A stretch of 64,000 bases of DNA. It comes from Rheinheimera sp. MMS21-TC3. GTDB lineage: Bacteria; Pseudomonadota; Gammaproteobacteria; Enterobacterales; Alteromonadaceae. Positions 1-8,377 of the stretch are shown here, one piece after another. The notes beneath the pieces were generated by a model. It was not told where the DNA came from. It ran no database searches and saw nothing but the letters and a program-made list of their open reading frames with translations. The DNA lies in the NCBI RefSeq assembly GCF_032229285.1, contig NZ_CP135084.1, forward strand, positions 248,001-312,000. Direction: 5' to 3'. The position numbers and the translations under genes were made by a program. The first letter of the stretch is position 1. Each line of letters begins with the position of its first letter.

Positions 1-467
1 TGGCCTTGAAAAGCTTCAGACTGCGGATCCCAAGTACCGCCTGTCATTAATAAGGTGGGTTCGTTTTCTAATTCTCGTAAGGCATTTGCTACCGCCAACG
101 AATTCGTCATTACCACCAAACCACGTTTAATAGACAGCTCGGGTAATAAGGCAGCTGTTGTCCGGCCACTATCAATAATAATGCGGTAATGATCTTTAAT
201 TAATTCGCCTGCAGCTTTAGCAATAGCCATCTTTCGCTTTGAAACTTGCTCTAAACTGCTTTCACTAACAAAGTCTTGTGGTATAGGCATAGCACCACCA
301 TAGCGGCGTAACAACAAACCCGCCTGCTCTAGCACGGTTAAGTCTTTACGAATAGTCACCTCTGACGTTTGGAATCGCTCAGCTAATTGCTCAACAGAAA
401 GCTCACCTTGCTCTTTTAATTGGCTAACAATTAAATGCCGTCGTTGCTGGGTATTGCGCTTATTCAT
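1..467 (-). CDS. DeoR-family transcriptional regulator (5' part, runs off window)
   Basis: The first 155 codons of a DeoR/GlpR-type repressor are present, reading off the left edge. An N-terminal winged helix-turn-helix is visible (residues about 5-55, with the family's LSVEQLAERFQTSEVTIRKDL pattern), followed by the start of the sugar-phosphate-binding domain (IDSGRTT, then MTNSLAVANAL near 130-145). In gammaproteobacteria a DeoR gene near glmU usually precedes glmS, so the gene beyond the edge may be glmS (inference). The start is the ATG at 465-467, and the helix-turn-helix begins right after it. The effector cannot be told from this fragment. Confidence 0.85.
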   Translation of the reverse strand, partial: MNKRNTQQRRHLIVSQLKEQGELSVEQLAERFQTSEVTIRKDLTVLEQAGLLLRRYGGAMPIPQDFVSESSLEQVSKRKMAIAKAAGELIKDHYRIIIDSGRTTAALLPELSIKRGLVVMTNSLAVANALRELENEPTLLMTGGTWDPQSEAFQG

Positions 468-656
468 AAGGTTTATTTAATACACTTTTTCAGCTATGGG
501 TAACTTTATCTTTCGATCAAGTTTCGTTTCGAAAGGTATTTTAATTAATATTAGATTTTTTGCAAGATTTAGCTTTAATTTATAATTAAAAATGAAGGCA
601 TAAATGCCAGAAAACCTAACATAAAAAAGAGTAGGAGGATTATATTGCTACTTAAA

Positions 657-692
657 GTAAAAAAGCGCACTTAATAAGTACGCCTTTTTGAT
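657..692 (-). terminator. Imperfect bidirectional terminator hairpin
   Basis: An A-rich run, a GCG..ACTT / AAGT..CGC stem and a T-run lie between the DeoR gene and the end of the secreted-protein gene at 743. On the minus strand the hairpin is followed by six T, so it can end the 7257-743 transcript. The stem contains mismatches. Nothing else was seen in 468-742. Confidence 0.5.
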
Positions 693-742
693 AGATTTAA
701 TAATACTGAGCAACAGTACTATCAATATAAAGAGATATTATT

Positions 743-1489
743 TCAGCTTTTACGTGATACTCTAGGCGCTGCACAAAGTAACAACAGCCCAGATAAAAAT
801 ACTGCCATACCTATAGGTTCAGAAATTTTAGCAACAGGATTAGCAGGGTCAAATACCGTATCAGGCACAATTACATTTAATTGATTAAAGCGTGCTGTTT
901 GGCTCTCTGTATATACACCAACTCGACCATCTACAAAGGTTGTGTTATCAAGAGTAAATGAAATATCACCAAATAAAATATTTAACAATTCATCCTGACG
1001 GCTTATTTCAAAAGCATAAGTAAAATCATCTTGCCAAAACAAATCAGCTATATTAAATAAAGTGCTAGAAACGCCTTCAAACTCTTGAATTAAAAACAAA
1101 CCTGTACGGCCTGTAATATCCTTTGTCGACTTATCATCATCAGTGCCTGGACGTTGAGTTTGTGTCCAGCCTAAACGATAGTGGTTTTGCTCATCTTGCC
1201 ACCCAAAAACTAAGCCAATAATATCATTATCATCAAACTCTGTAGAGGTAGGGGTAGCAAAACCACTAAAGATAAAGTCGCCATGTAAATAAAAATCACT
1301 AACTAAACTACCTGAACTATTCCCTTTCTTTTCAGGTTTTTGACCTTTTAAACCGACCCAAGCACCAGTGTTTCTATCATTAGATGGCCCCGCAAGCTGT
1401 AACCAATTTGACGTATCAATAGGAATTATGGCAGCATTAGCCGTTAACGATACCAAAACCAGTAAAAATCCAACTAAAGCTTTTTTCAT
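743..1489 (-). CDS. Secreted lectin-like protein (thrombospondin C-terminal-like fold) with PEP-CTERM-like tail
   Basis: 248 residues. A Sec signal peptide (MKKALVGFLLVLVSLTANA) is followed by a beta-rich domain with acidic DDND at about residues 87-90, then GLVFGWQ..HYRLGW. This pattern resembles the laminin-G/concanavalin-like fold of the thrombospondin C-terminal domain. The C-terminus has SEP at about 223-225, a hydrophobic helix and a basic end (RVSRKS), the architecture of PEP-CTERM sorting signals, which are tied to exosortase and exopolysaccharide. It lies 50 bp downstream of the GT2 gene on the same strand and is probably the last gene of that locus. A role in binding or anchoring a surface polysaccharide is inference. 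No exosortase gene is in the window. Confidence 0.6.
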   Translation of the reverse strand: MKKALVGFLLVLVSLTANAAIIPIDTSNWLQLAGPSNDRNTGAWVGLKGQKPEKKGNSSGSLVSDFYLHGDFIFSGFATPTSTEFDDNDIIGLVFGWQDEQNHYRLGWTQTQRPGTDDDKSTKDITGRTGLFLIQEFEGVSSTLFNIADLFWQDDFTYAFEISRQDELLNILFGDISFTLDNTTFVDGRVGVYTESQTARFNQLNVIVPDTVFDPANPVAKISEPIGMAVFLSGLLLLCAAPRVSRKS

Positions 1490-1539
1490 TCTAACTATCC
1501 ATTGTTTTAAGTGTATAAAAAACCCACAATGCTATTATT

Positions 1540-2844
1540 CTACAATTTGTTCTGCTTTGCAATCTTTGATACTTTCCACGGGTTCCATTTATCGACATAA
1601 GAGCTTTTATTTACAATTTCCATTACATAAGAAAAAGTACGTATAAACCTTAAAAAAACACCAGTGTAAAGAGGCATTAATAAAATAAACATAACTGATT
1701 GATAATTTGGTGTTTGTCCTAATCTCCGTTGCACAATAACAGAGAAAAGCCATTGCACTAAATTTGAAGCAAAATATAACAAATAATTTATAATTAATAG
1801 AAAGGCTATATAGGTTGGGTTTAGCTGTATTATATAAAAAAAATAGATAAACCACTTAATATCAAAGAATAAATTAAAAATTAAGTTATCTGCAACAGCT
1901 ATAAAGTTACTCCATTTAAACTCTGCAGAAGGCAATAAAATATCTCTATGCTTGCGCAAGCGAAATCGAATCATCGATTTATCCCAGCGAAAGCGTTGCT
2001 TGGCTAATTTCCAGAAACCTTGAGGAACATTGGTATAACATACACTAGCTGGTTCATGTACTACTTTATAGCCTAACTTACGGATCTTCAGTGTAATGTC
2101 GCCATCTAGACCAGGACCAACATCCCAGCCATAAATTTTATCTAAAACATCCTTACGAAAAGCACCATAAGCACCAGATACAATGCGTAAGATACCAAGT
2201 TGCGATGACACTGTTCTACTGAGCATTAAGCTCTTTGAGTATTCAACGCCTTGTACTTGCGTAGCGAAACTATCGCTATAATTAGCGACCCGCACATCGC
2301 CACCAACACAGCCAATATCAGGGTCCATAAAAAATGGCAGCATTATAGTTTCTAGTGCATCGCTGGCCATATGTGAGTCGGCATCTATATGTACTATATA
2401 GTTACCTCTAGTGAACTGAAGTGCGGTATTAGCCGCAGAGGCTTTACCTCCTCGAATAGAATTTCTAATAAAACAGTCGATCATGCCTTGTCGTTCAAGC
2501 TCTAAACATATCTGCGGCGTATCATCATCAGAACCATCATCAACAACAATTAACTCGAAAAAGGGGTAGCTTTGCTCACTCAGGGTTTGCACTAACTTAG
2601 GAATATGTTTACCTTCGTTTTTACCTGGCACAATAATAGAAATTAAAGGTTTTTGTTTAAATAGTTGCTTTCTTGCTGCGTTATAGCGGGAGGCGCTGCG
2701 TTTTCTTTTTGGCAAATAATATAGTAGTACCAAGCCTTCAATAATGACATAGCGCACCATATCAATGATAAAAAATGGCCAAAAATAACCAAGCAACTGC
2801 CAAGCATTTAAATTAAATAAAAATACAAGCGCCTGCTCAATCAA
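1540..2844 (-). CDS. Membrane glycosyltransferase family 2, processive polysaccharide synthase type (PgaC/HAS-like)
   Basis: 434 residues. N-terminal membrane segments (about 15-45) precede a GT2 catalytic domain. Visible motifs are DDG (102-104), DAD as the metal-binding DxD (154-156), SGAYGAF (223-229), the acidic pair in GLDGD (245-249) as likely catalytic base region, and QRFRW (283-287), the QxxRW motif of processive synthases. Three or four membrane helices follow (about 310-410). These features are typical of enzymes that polymerise a sugar nucleotide and extrude the chain through the inner membrane (family knowledge); the sugar is unknown, and UDP-GlcNAc is a reasonable guess given PgaC similarity. 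It follows the TackOD1-like gene by 10 bp. Confidence 0.85.
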   Translation of the reverse strand: MIEQALVFLFNLNAWQLLGYFWPFFIIDMVRYVIIEGLVLLYYLPKRKRSASRYNAARKQLFKQKPLISIIVPGKNEGKHIPKLVQTLSEQSYPFFELIVVDDGSDDDTPQICLELERQGMIDCFIRNSIRGGKASAANTALQFTRGNYIVHIDADSHMASDALETIMLPFFMDPDIGCVGGDVRVANYSDSFATQVQGVEYSKSLMLSRTVSSQLGILRIVSGAYGAFRKDVLDKIYGWDVGPGLDGDITLKIRKLGYKVVHEPASVCYTNVPQGFWKLAKQRFRWDKSMIRFRLRKHRDILLPSAEFKWSNFIAVADNLIFNLFFDIKWFIYFFYIIQLNPTYIAFLLIINYLLYFASNLVQWLFSVIVQRRLGQTPNYQSVMFILLMPLYTGVFLRFIRTFSYVMEIVNKSSYVDKWNPWKVSKIAKQNKL

Positions 2845-2854
2845 ATCTGTCGCC

Positions 2855-4258
2855 TCAACTGTTAAGAAACTCTTCTAATATCTGCCTTACCTTTAAATTA
2901 GGTTCAACATTAATCGCTTTAATTTGCATATTCAGTGTTTGTGCAAAGTTTTCATTAAATAGCTGCTCAATGGCTTTTTTTAATCGGTCTAACGCAAGAT
3001 CAGCTTTTTCTTTACTCGTTTCAGTCATCAATATCACAAACATACTTTCATTGTATGCTGTGATAACATCTGTTTCTCTTAAGATACCCTTGAAAATATT
3101 CGCTAACTCAAAAAAAACTTGTTTTGCCTTGCTGCCAAGCTCAAAATGAATTTTATCTAAACCAACAAAACGTACTATTGCTAAAGCACTTTGGGACTTG
3201 CCATAGCGAGAAATTCGAGCCGCTTCAATATTTGTAATAAACTCGAACTCTCGTAAAGCAACCAGAGCTAACTCTTGTTCTAGTATGTTTGTAAAATAAG
3301 TTTGTAAACCATAGAAAGCAGCATTAAGGCCAACAGAGGTTATTTTATAATTATTTATTCTGCGTAAGTCTAAAAATCTAGATTCTGTTGTACAGCTACA
3401 ATTAAAACATTTTGCGACCACATTCGCATCCTGCCCTACATGCTGGCAGACGCGACACTTGTTAACAACTGAAGGTTTGTCGTAATCAACTCCTATATGC
3501 CGCAGGTGCTTATCGCATTTGGGGCACACTAAACTATCACTACCTCGTTTAAAACGGGTAATATCCGCGGTGAAGGCACACTTAAAATGATGAACTAGCT
3601 CTACAATATCCAAATCATGTGAACCACACTCAACGCAAGTTTCTTTAAAGTTTAAAAAAGCACTATCGCAATGAATACAGAAATGGGCCCGATCAAACAG
3701 TGTTGGTGATAACAACTTTTGTTCTTGTAGATAAGCCAACATGTGTATTGGCCCCATGTCTTGTAAAGTAAATAGCGGTTGCAGAATAGGATAAGTATAA
3801 CCACTAGGGATATCAGATGTTGCTATAGGATCGGCATCTATTTTACGGCTTGCAAGTATGCGTAATATTCTAACAGGTAAATGGCAATCATCAGCGCCAT
3901 CAAGCTTCGCTAAGCTATCTATCCAACTGTTAATACTTTCTAACCGGTCTGGTAAAACTTGCCACTCTATTTGGCCTTCACCATTAGGAGCAATAACAGC
4001 ATCAGCGGCTTGCCACTGCCAAGTTTCATGTTTATCTTTTAATGATACAAATACAACAGGCCGTAGATATATCTGTGGCCAACGGTGCTGTCGTAATTTT
4101 ACTAATGCAGAATAGGCAGAGGATATATCTGTCGCATCCAGAACAAGATAAGACACTTGCTGCCAGTTTATTTGCTCTAGATCTGCAAAAGTCACCTTCT
4201 CTTGTAGTAAAGCAGTATTTGTTTCAGCAAAAACTAACTGAACAGGATTCTTTTTCAT
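2855..4258 (-). CDS. Cytoplasmic zinc-ribbon (TackOD1-like) protein with degenerate GGDEF domain
   Basis: 467 residues with no membrane segment. Residues 1-120 look like a receiver-type alpha/beta domain. The centre (about 190-300) has repeated Cys pairs (C194/C197, C208/C211, C245/C248, C268/C271, C284/C287), as expected for zinc ribbons and resembling the TackOD1 output domain. The C-terminal 150 residues align with a GGDEF fold (LAIVRFVGLDKIHFELG, then TDVITAYNESMFVIL), but the GGDEF signature reads YNESM (402-406), so cyclase activity is unlikely. The start ATG overlaps the HlyD stop by 4 bp (ATGA), showing translational coupling. Likely a regulatory subunit of the neighbouring synthase, perhaps sensing a nucleotide (inference). 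Confidence 0.65.
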   Translation of the reverse strand: MKKNPVQLVFAETNTALLQEKVTFADLEQINWQQVSYLVLDATDISSAYSALVKLRQHRWPQIYLRPVVFVSLKDKHETWQWQAADAVIAPNGEGQIEWQVLPDRLESINSWIDSLAKLDGADDCHLPVRILRILASRKIDADPIATSDIPSGYTYPILQPLFTLQDMGPIHMLAYLQEQKLLSPTLFDRAHFCIHCDSAFLNFKETCVECGSHDLDIVELVHHFKCAFTADITRFKRGSDSLVCPKCDKHLRHIGVDYDKPSVVNKCRVCQHVGQDANVVAKCFNCSCTTESRFLDLRRINNYKITSVGLNAAFYGLQTYFTNILEQELALVALREFEFITNIEAARISRYGKSQSALAIVRFVGLDKIHFELGSKAKQVFFELANIFKGILRETDVITAYNESMFVILMTETSKEKADLALDRLKKAIEQLFNENFAQTLNMQIKAINVEPNLKVRQILEEFLNS

Positions 4259-5253
4259 CTTCCACCCCTAACTACGACAGGCAGTCTTTCATGCGAACGC
4301 CACAACTCATTATCAGTAGCATTAACCGGCCTTAAAGTCATCCTTAACGACACTTCGTTTTGCACTAATAAATCATTCAAGTTACCACTTTCTCTGCTAG
4401 CTATTGAGCCTATACGCTCAATACGAGCAAAGCTTTCAGCTCCATTTGGAAAGGTCACTATTAATTGTGGCTGTTTGGCAAAGGAGTTATACAACTTTGC
4501 ATCTGCTAAAAATACAACGCTTACTTTAGCATCATTAGGTTGAAACTTTATAATGGGATGACCTTTTTCTGCGTACCCTTGAGATAGAACCCTAACCTCA
4601 TTAACGCGGCCATCTTCAAATGCGAACACTTCTTTTACTACACAATCAGGCGATACAGATTGTGATTGCTTAGTTAGTAATAGATTTTCACGTCTCGTCG
4701 CCATAATAGCCAACTTGGCTTTTGCTCTTTGGATATCTATGTTTAACTTTTCTAGCGTTTGTTGCACACTTTGTTGTTCTTTTTGCTGGGTTTTAAATAA
4801 TGAAGCGTTAACCTCTAAGGCACGCTGTATATTAGTTGGCGAAACTTGTTGAGCGGTAAAGAAGTCATGCTCTTGCTTTAACGCTTTTATATCGTTTCTA
4901 AGCACTTCCATATCATACCCAAGCTTTTCTAGCGGCGTATCATCTTCAATTGGACAGTGTTTTTCTGGTACAATTTTGGCTATTAAATCCCCTTTTTTAA
5001 AAGGTTGATTAGCTACAACATATATTTCACTTAACACCCCAGACCGCTCTGCAACAATGTCTTTTACCTCTACATCTACTAAGCCATTTGCTTCAATCAT
5101 AAAATAAGGTTTGATAAGCAAATATAGTAAATAGCCCACTAAAAAAACAACAAAAAGAAAATAAAACCACTGCGTAAAACTAGATTTAGTTGAAGATGGT
5201 GGCCGGCCTTCCGGTGCAGAACTAATTAGGGTTTTACGGTTATATAATTTCAC
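4255..5253 (-). CDS. HlyD/Alg44-type periplasmic adaptor
   Basis: 332 residues. A cytoplasmic N-terminus of about 27 residues, one membrane helix (about 28-48), then a periplasmic lipoyl/barrel-sandwich half (GLVDVEVKDIVAERSGVLSEI, with FKKGDLIAKI), a coiled-coil hairpin (about 120-200, Gln/Glu/Lys rich) and the second half-motif (VFAFEDGRVNEVRVLSQGYAEKGHPIIKF). This is the membrane-fusion-protein plan that bridges an inner-membrane machine to an outer-membrane channel. No ABC transporter or RND pump is adjacent; its partners appear to be the GT2 synthase and the TolC-like gene 3 bp upstream, as with Alg44-type adaptors in polysaccharide secretion (inference). Confidence 0.8.
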   Translation of the reverse strand: MKLYNRKTLISSAPEGRPPSSTKSSFTQWFYFLFVVFLVGYLLYLLIKPYFMIEANGLVDVEVKDIVAERSGVLSEIYVVANQPFKKGDLIAKIVPEKHCPIEDDTPLEKLGYDMEVLRNDIKALKQEHDFFTAQQVSPTNIQRALEVNASLFKTQQKEQQSVQQTLEKLNIDIQRAKAKLAIMATRRENLLLTKQSQSVSPDCVVKEVFAFEDGRVNEVRVLSQGYAEKGHPIIKFQPNDAKVSVVFLADAKLYNSFAKQPQLIVTFPNGAESFARIERIGSIASRESGNLNDLLVQNEVSLRMTLRPVNATDNELWRSHERLPVVVRGGR

Positions 5254-5256
5254 CAG

Positions 5257-7257
5257 TTACTCCTGCGTAAAAATATCAAGTTTGTGTACCGCAAATTGTG
5301 TCACTCCGGTAGACTGACTAAGAAATTCAATAGCATTTTCTAGTTGCAATTCATTAGTAAACTCTTCTTTTCTTAAGGCGATAACTAGTTTTGCCATAGG
5401 AATAGAGACCAAAGCCTGTTTGACTCTGACTGAAACCTGTTCCAAGTCTGTGCTTTCATAAGCCATTAAAAATACTTGATCAACATAATCATTTAAAGAC
5501 TGCATTATTTCTGCTGGCCAGTGATGAGGAATTGAGATAGCTAAGTGCAGCTTAGGGTGCTGCAAGCGTATTGACTCTATTAATGCTACATACTGATTTA
5601 ATACTATCAGTTTATTTTCTTTATATTCAGTTAAGCTATGCGGCTCTATATCAAGGTGAATGCTATTACCATACTGAGTGCGTACTTCAATTGCAGCAAG
5701 TGCTCTTTCATGGTTGCCGGTTAAAGCCCAGCTAGATTCACCAAGCAATTGACTAACCTGCAACCCATGCTGATCAGCCTCTTTAATAAACTGAAAAAAC
5801 TTAGCTTGCTTCACTTTATTGCTACTACTGATCACAGCATGCTTAATTGCTTTAGTTTGCAATAAAAGAAACAGCTCTTGATTAGAATACTGATTAAATT
5901 GCTCTGACCATATATAAACTGAACGTTGACCTGAGCGCGATCTATGTTGAGTTTCATTTAATGAGTTTATTTTAATAAACCTACTATCGTAATCAACTCT
6001 AGATACCAAGAACATTTCATTAACTCGTCGGTATAACTCTTCTTTTGCTTGAATAAGCTCTATTGCAGCATCTAAATAATTTTTTAGCCTTACGTTTACC
6101 GCAGCAATATCTAAGGCTTTATTTAACGAGGCATAACTTAATACTCGACGCATTTTTTCATTGGTTCGTAATACGCGATACTGCTGCTTAGTTGTCCGCT
6201 CTAGCTGCTCTTGTAAAGACTGATATGCCGAACGCGTACGAGTAGCAACTTCCCACTGCTCATGATTTAAATCATTTTCTAACTGGTTTAAACGAGCTTC
6301 CGTTTGTGAATGTGCCTGACCAAAGGTAATAGGGAGTTGAAACCTTAAACCCGCAACAAGCTCATCGCTGTTATTCCTGGCTAAATCAAATTCTTTTCTT
6401 AGAAACAAGCGAAAGCGGCTACCTTCAAGAAGAGAATCTTCGCGCTGGTATTGATCTTTAATCCGCAACCGCTCCAATCGTCTTATCTCAATAAAGTCTT
6501 TATTTTCTCGGATCTGAGTCAGTAAAGCGGGTAAGTCGACATTAATAGAAGGGGGATTAACTAAGGTATCCATTGAATCTTGCCAAATAGAATCAGAATG
6601 TAGACGCTCTAGACTTTGCCGTGCTAGTAAAATATCCTCTTCAGAAATCAACAAGTCGTCTAAATAACTGGCGCCCAAAAAATAAGCTTCTTTTTCAACA
6701 CGATAAATAGACTCCATAAACTCTAATTTAATAGCGTTAAGGTGAGCCTCTATACCTGAAAAATGTTTGGCTAAATTATAACGACGACACTGATAATTAA
6801 GTTCATGTTTTTTTAATTTACCCGTCAAGGTTTTAATAGCCGCTTGACGACGGTAATCGGTGGCTTTGTATTGGTTTTCGCGATATCCATTCCGCAATAT
6901 ATCCCAAGACAACTCCATGTAGGTAGAACCATCATCGTTATCTAAGCTATGCTCAATATTGCGACTGGTATAACCTGCTCGCAACTCCAAGCCATAATCT
7001 TGGTTTGCAGATTGAGATTGCGCTTCTAGTGCAGCAACTTCATGCTGATTAGTCCAAGCCATATTGCACTCGGTAGACAAAATTCGAGATACATCTTCAA
7101 TCTTAAAGCTGTTAACAAGAGTCTGCTGAGTTACTTCGTAAGCTGCAAGAGCATTATCCCATAAAACCTGCTCAACTGGTTTTGCCGCTACAAAATAAGA
7201 GCTGAATATTACCCCATTAACAGCAATAAACACCGTACGAAAAATACTAAAACCCAT
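5257..7257 (-). CDS. TolC-like outer-membrane channel fused to a GH18-like TIM-barrel domain
   Basis: 666 residues. A signal peptide (about 1-26) is followed by an outer-membrane-efflux-like region (about 30-425) with beta segments (DYGLELRAGYTSRN, GLRFQLPITFG) and long amphipathic helices. Residues about 445-666 are a different domain with alternating strands and helices. It contains HLDIEPH (534-540), which resembles the end of the GH18 DxxDxDxE active-site strand, and VFLMAYE (595-601), like the GH18 MxYD/MAY strand. TolC proteins are usually 430-500 residues, so the extra 220 are a true fusion in one uninterrupted frame. First gene of the locus. Likely the exporter of the polymer with a built-in chain-trimming or binding domain (inference). 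Whether the barrel is catalytic is unknown. Confidence 0.7.
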   Translation of the reverse strand: MGFSIFRTVFIAVNGVIFSSYFVAAKPVEQVLWDNALAAYEVTQQTLVNSFKIEDVSRILSTECNMAWTNQHEVAALEAQSQSANQDYGLELRAGYTSRNIEHSLDNDDGSTYMELSWDILRNGYRENQYKATDYRRQAAIKTLTGKLKKHELNYQCRRYNLAKHFSGIEAHLNAIKLEFMESIYRVEKEAYFLGASYLDDLLISEEDILLARQSLERLHSDSIWQDSMDTLVNPPSINVDLPALLTQIRENKDFIEIRRLERLRIKDQYQREDSLLEGSRFRLFLRKEFDLARNNSDELVAGLRFQLPITFGQAHSQTEARLNQLENDLNHEQWEVATRTRSAYQSLQEQLERTTKQQYRVLRTNEKMRRVLSYASLNKALDIAAVNVRLKNYLDAAIELIQAKEELYRRVNEMFLVSRVDYDSRFIKINSLNETQHRSRSGQRSVYIWSEQFNQYSNQELFLLLQTKAIKHAVISSSNKVKQAKFFQFIKEADQHGLQVSQLLGESSWALTGNHERALAAIEVRTQYGNSIHLDIEPHSLTEYKENKLIVLNQYVALIESIRLQHPKLHLAISIPHHWPAEIMQSLNDYVDQVFLMAYESTDLEQVSVRVKQALVSIPMAKLVIALRKEEFTNELQLENAIEFLSQSTGVTQFAVHKLDIFTQE

Positions 7258-7458
7258 ACCACATCCATTTAAAAAGTATTTTTAGCCCTATTAACTACCG
7301 AGTTTTAGTTCCAATATAGAATACCAGTAGTCCATACAAAATTAGAAGTAATAATAAATAAAACTTAAAGTTAAATATCCTACAATTACGATTACATTGT
7401 AACCAATATTTACATGTTAAGAAACAATTAAGTAATTACCCAGTAACACTATTAAGAA

Positions 7459-7487
7459 TTGTTTTTATCTAGGTGTGAATTTATATT
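7459..7487 (+). promoter_or_regulatory. Sigma70-like promoter for the candidate sRNA
   Basis: TTGTTT (7459-7464), a 17-bp spacer and TATATT (7482-7487) form a plausible sigma70 promoter. A start is expected near 7493-7495, just before a structured stretch that ends in a terminator. Confidence 0.45.
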
Positions 7488-7492
7488 ATAGT

Positions 7493-7598
7493 CAGCTCTG
7501 TTAATGAATTAACAAAGCCTTTTAGAAAGGATCTCTGACGTTGTTTACTTGTCTTGCACTACTTTAGGGGTGGGTTTTGCCACCCCTTTATTTCTTGG
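7493..7598 (+). ncRNA. Candidate small regulatory RNA
   Basis: The stretch 7258-7612 has no gene. Within it, after a sigma70-like promoter, come two compact hairpins: TGTTAA-TGAA-TTAACA (7499-7514) and CCTTT-TAG-AAAGG (7518-7530). A GTCAG (7491-7495) / CTGAC (7535-7539) pair can enclose both. A single-stranded pyrimidine-rich tract (7540-7565) and a strong terminator follow. No ORF with a ribosome site is seen on the plus strand, and both neighbouring genes are on the minus strand, so this is not a leader. I do not recognise the family. Confidence 0.4.
7566..7598 (+). terminator. Rho-independent terminator
   Basis: AGGGGTGG (7566-7573), a 6-nt loop, CCACCCCT (7580-7587), then a T-rich tail (TTTATTTCTT). 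The T-tract is on the plus strand, so it terminates plus-strand transcription although the flanking genes run minus. On the minus strand the hairpin is followed by A-rich, not T-rich, sequence. Confidence 0.7.
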
Positions 7599-7612
7599 CC
7601 TACTTCTTACTA

Positions 7613-8170
7613 TTAATTACTTGGACTAAAACGTAAACTGCCTTTTTGCACGGCCATATTTAACGGCACTTGCGATAACAGTTTCATAGTTGGATTAGTA
7701 GTATCTAAACGATAAACTGGGTTTTCAGCTAAAAAGCTATTAATTAGCTGCAGTAGTTCATTATTAACTGGTTTTAAATTACCACGATAACCTGCGGCAT
7801 CTATGCTTGAACTTAATAAGTTTACCGAGCGCAAAAATACTGCTTGTTGTTTAGCGTCATAATAAGGTGCGGCTTCTACTTGTAAATTCATTGTCGCCGG
7901 ATAACTTAAACCAAATAATGACAGCACTGCGCTAGCGCTAGTATTAAGCCTAACTAAGTCACTATTTTCTGGGCCAATGTCTACTTTCATCTTATCTACT
8001 TGTAGGCGTAATGGTATACCTGCAGCAGTTGCTTGATGGCTTAACTTAGGTATTTGCTGCGCTAGCATTTGCTCTAAATCTGCTTCTGAAACAGAATAGC
8101 TGGCTATTGAACCTAGCTGAGCACAACTAGCCAACATTAGGATGCTTAATACTATTAATAGTTTTTTCAT
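7613..8170 (-). CDS. YceB-like lipoprotein (DUF1439)
   Basis: 185 residues. A lipoprotein signal with lipobox LASC (Cys16) shows export and lipid anchoring. The mature domain (VSEADLEQMLAQQIPKL at the start; LRFSPSN at the end) follows the DUF1439 family to which E. coli YceB belongs; members have an elongated, lipid-binding-type beta fold. The function is not established. It is a single minus-strand gene separated from the polysaccharide locus by the candidate sRNA. The start ATG is directly followed by MKKLLIV, a normal signal-peptide onset. Confidence 0.75.
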   Translation of the reverse strand: MKKLLIVLSILMLASCAQLGSIASYSVSEADLEQMLAQQIPKLSHQATAAGIPLRLQVDKMKVDIGPENSDLVRLNTSASAVLSLFGLSYPATMNLQVEAAPYYDAKQQAVFLRSVNLLSSSIDAAGYRGNLKPVNNELLQLINSFLAENPVYRLDTTNPTMKLLSQVPLNMAVQKGSLRFSPSN

Positions 8171-8377
8171 TGGTTAACCTTATTTATCAACACAGCTTGT
8201 ACTTTTATCTTTAAGCATACAGTAGCATAATGTTTTTCGCTGACGTTAAGCTGAATAATATGGTTATTAACCGTAAAACTGATGCGACCAGCCAAGCTAA
8301 GTTATCTTTGCTAATTTAAGTTGTGCTATGCTCGGCCTCGTTTGCCGAAAACTCTGATAATAAAACGAGAAGAAACC

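Noticed and set aside
7566..7598. Terminator of the YceB-like gene
   Set aside because: The T-tract is on the plus strand, opposite to that gene.
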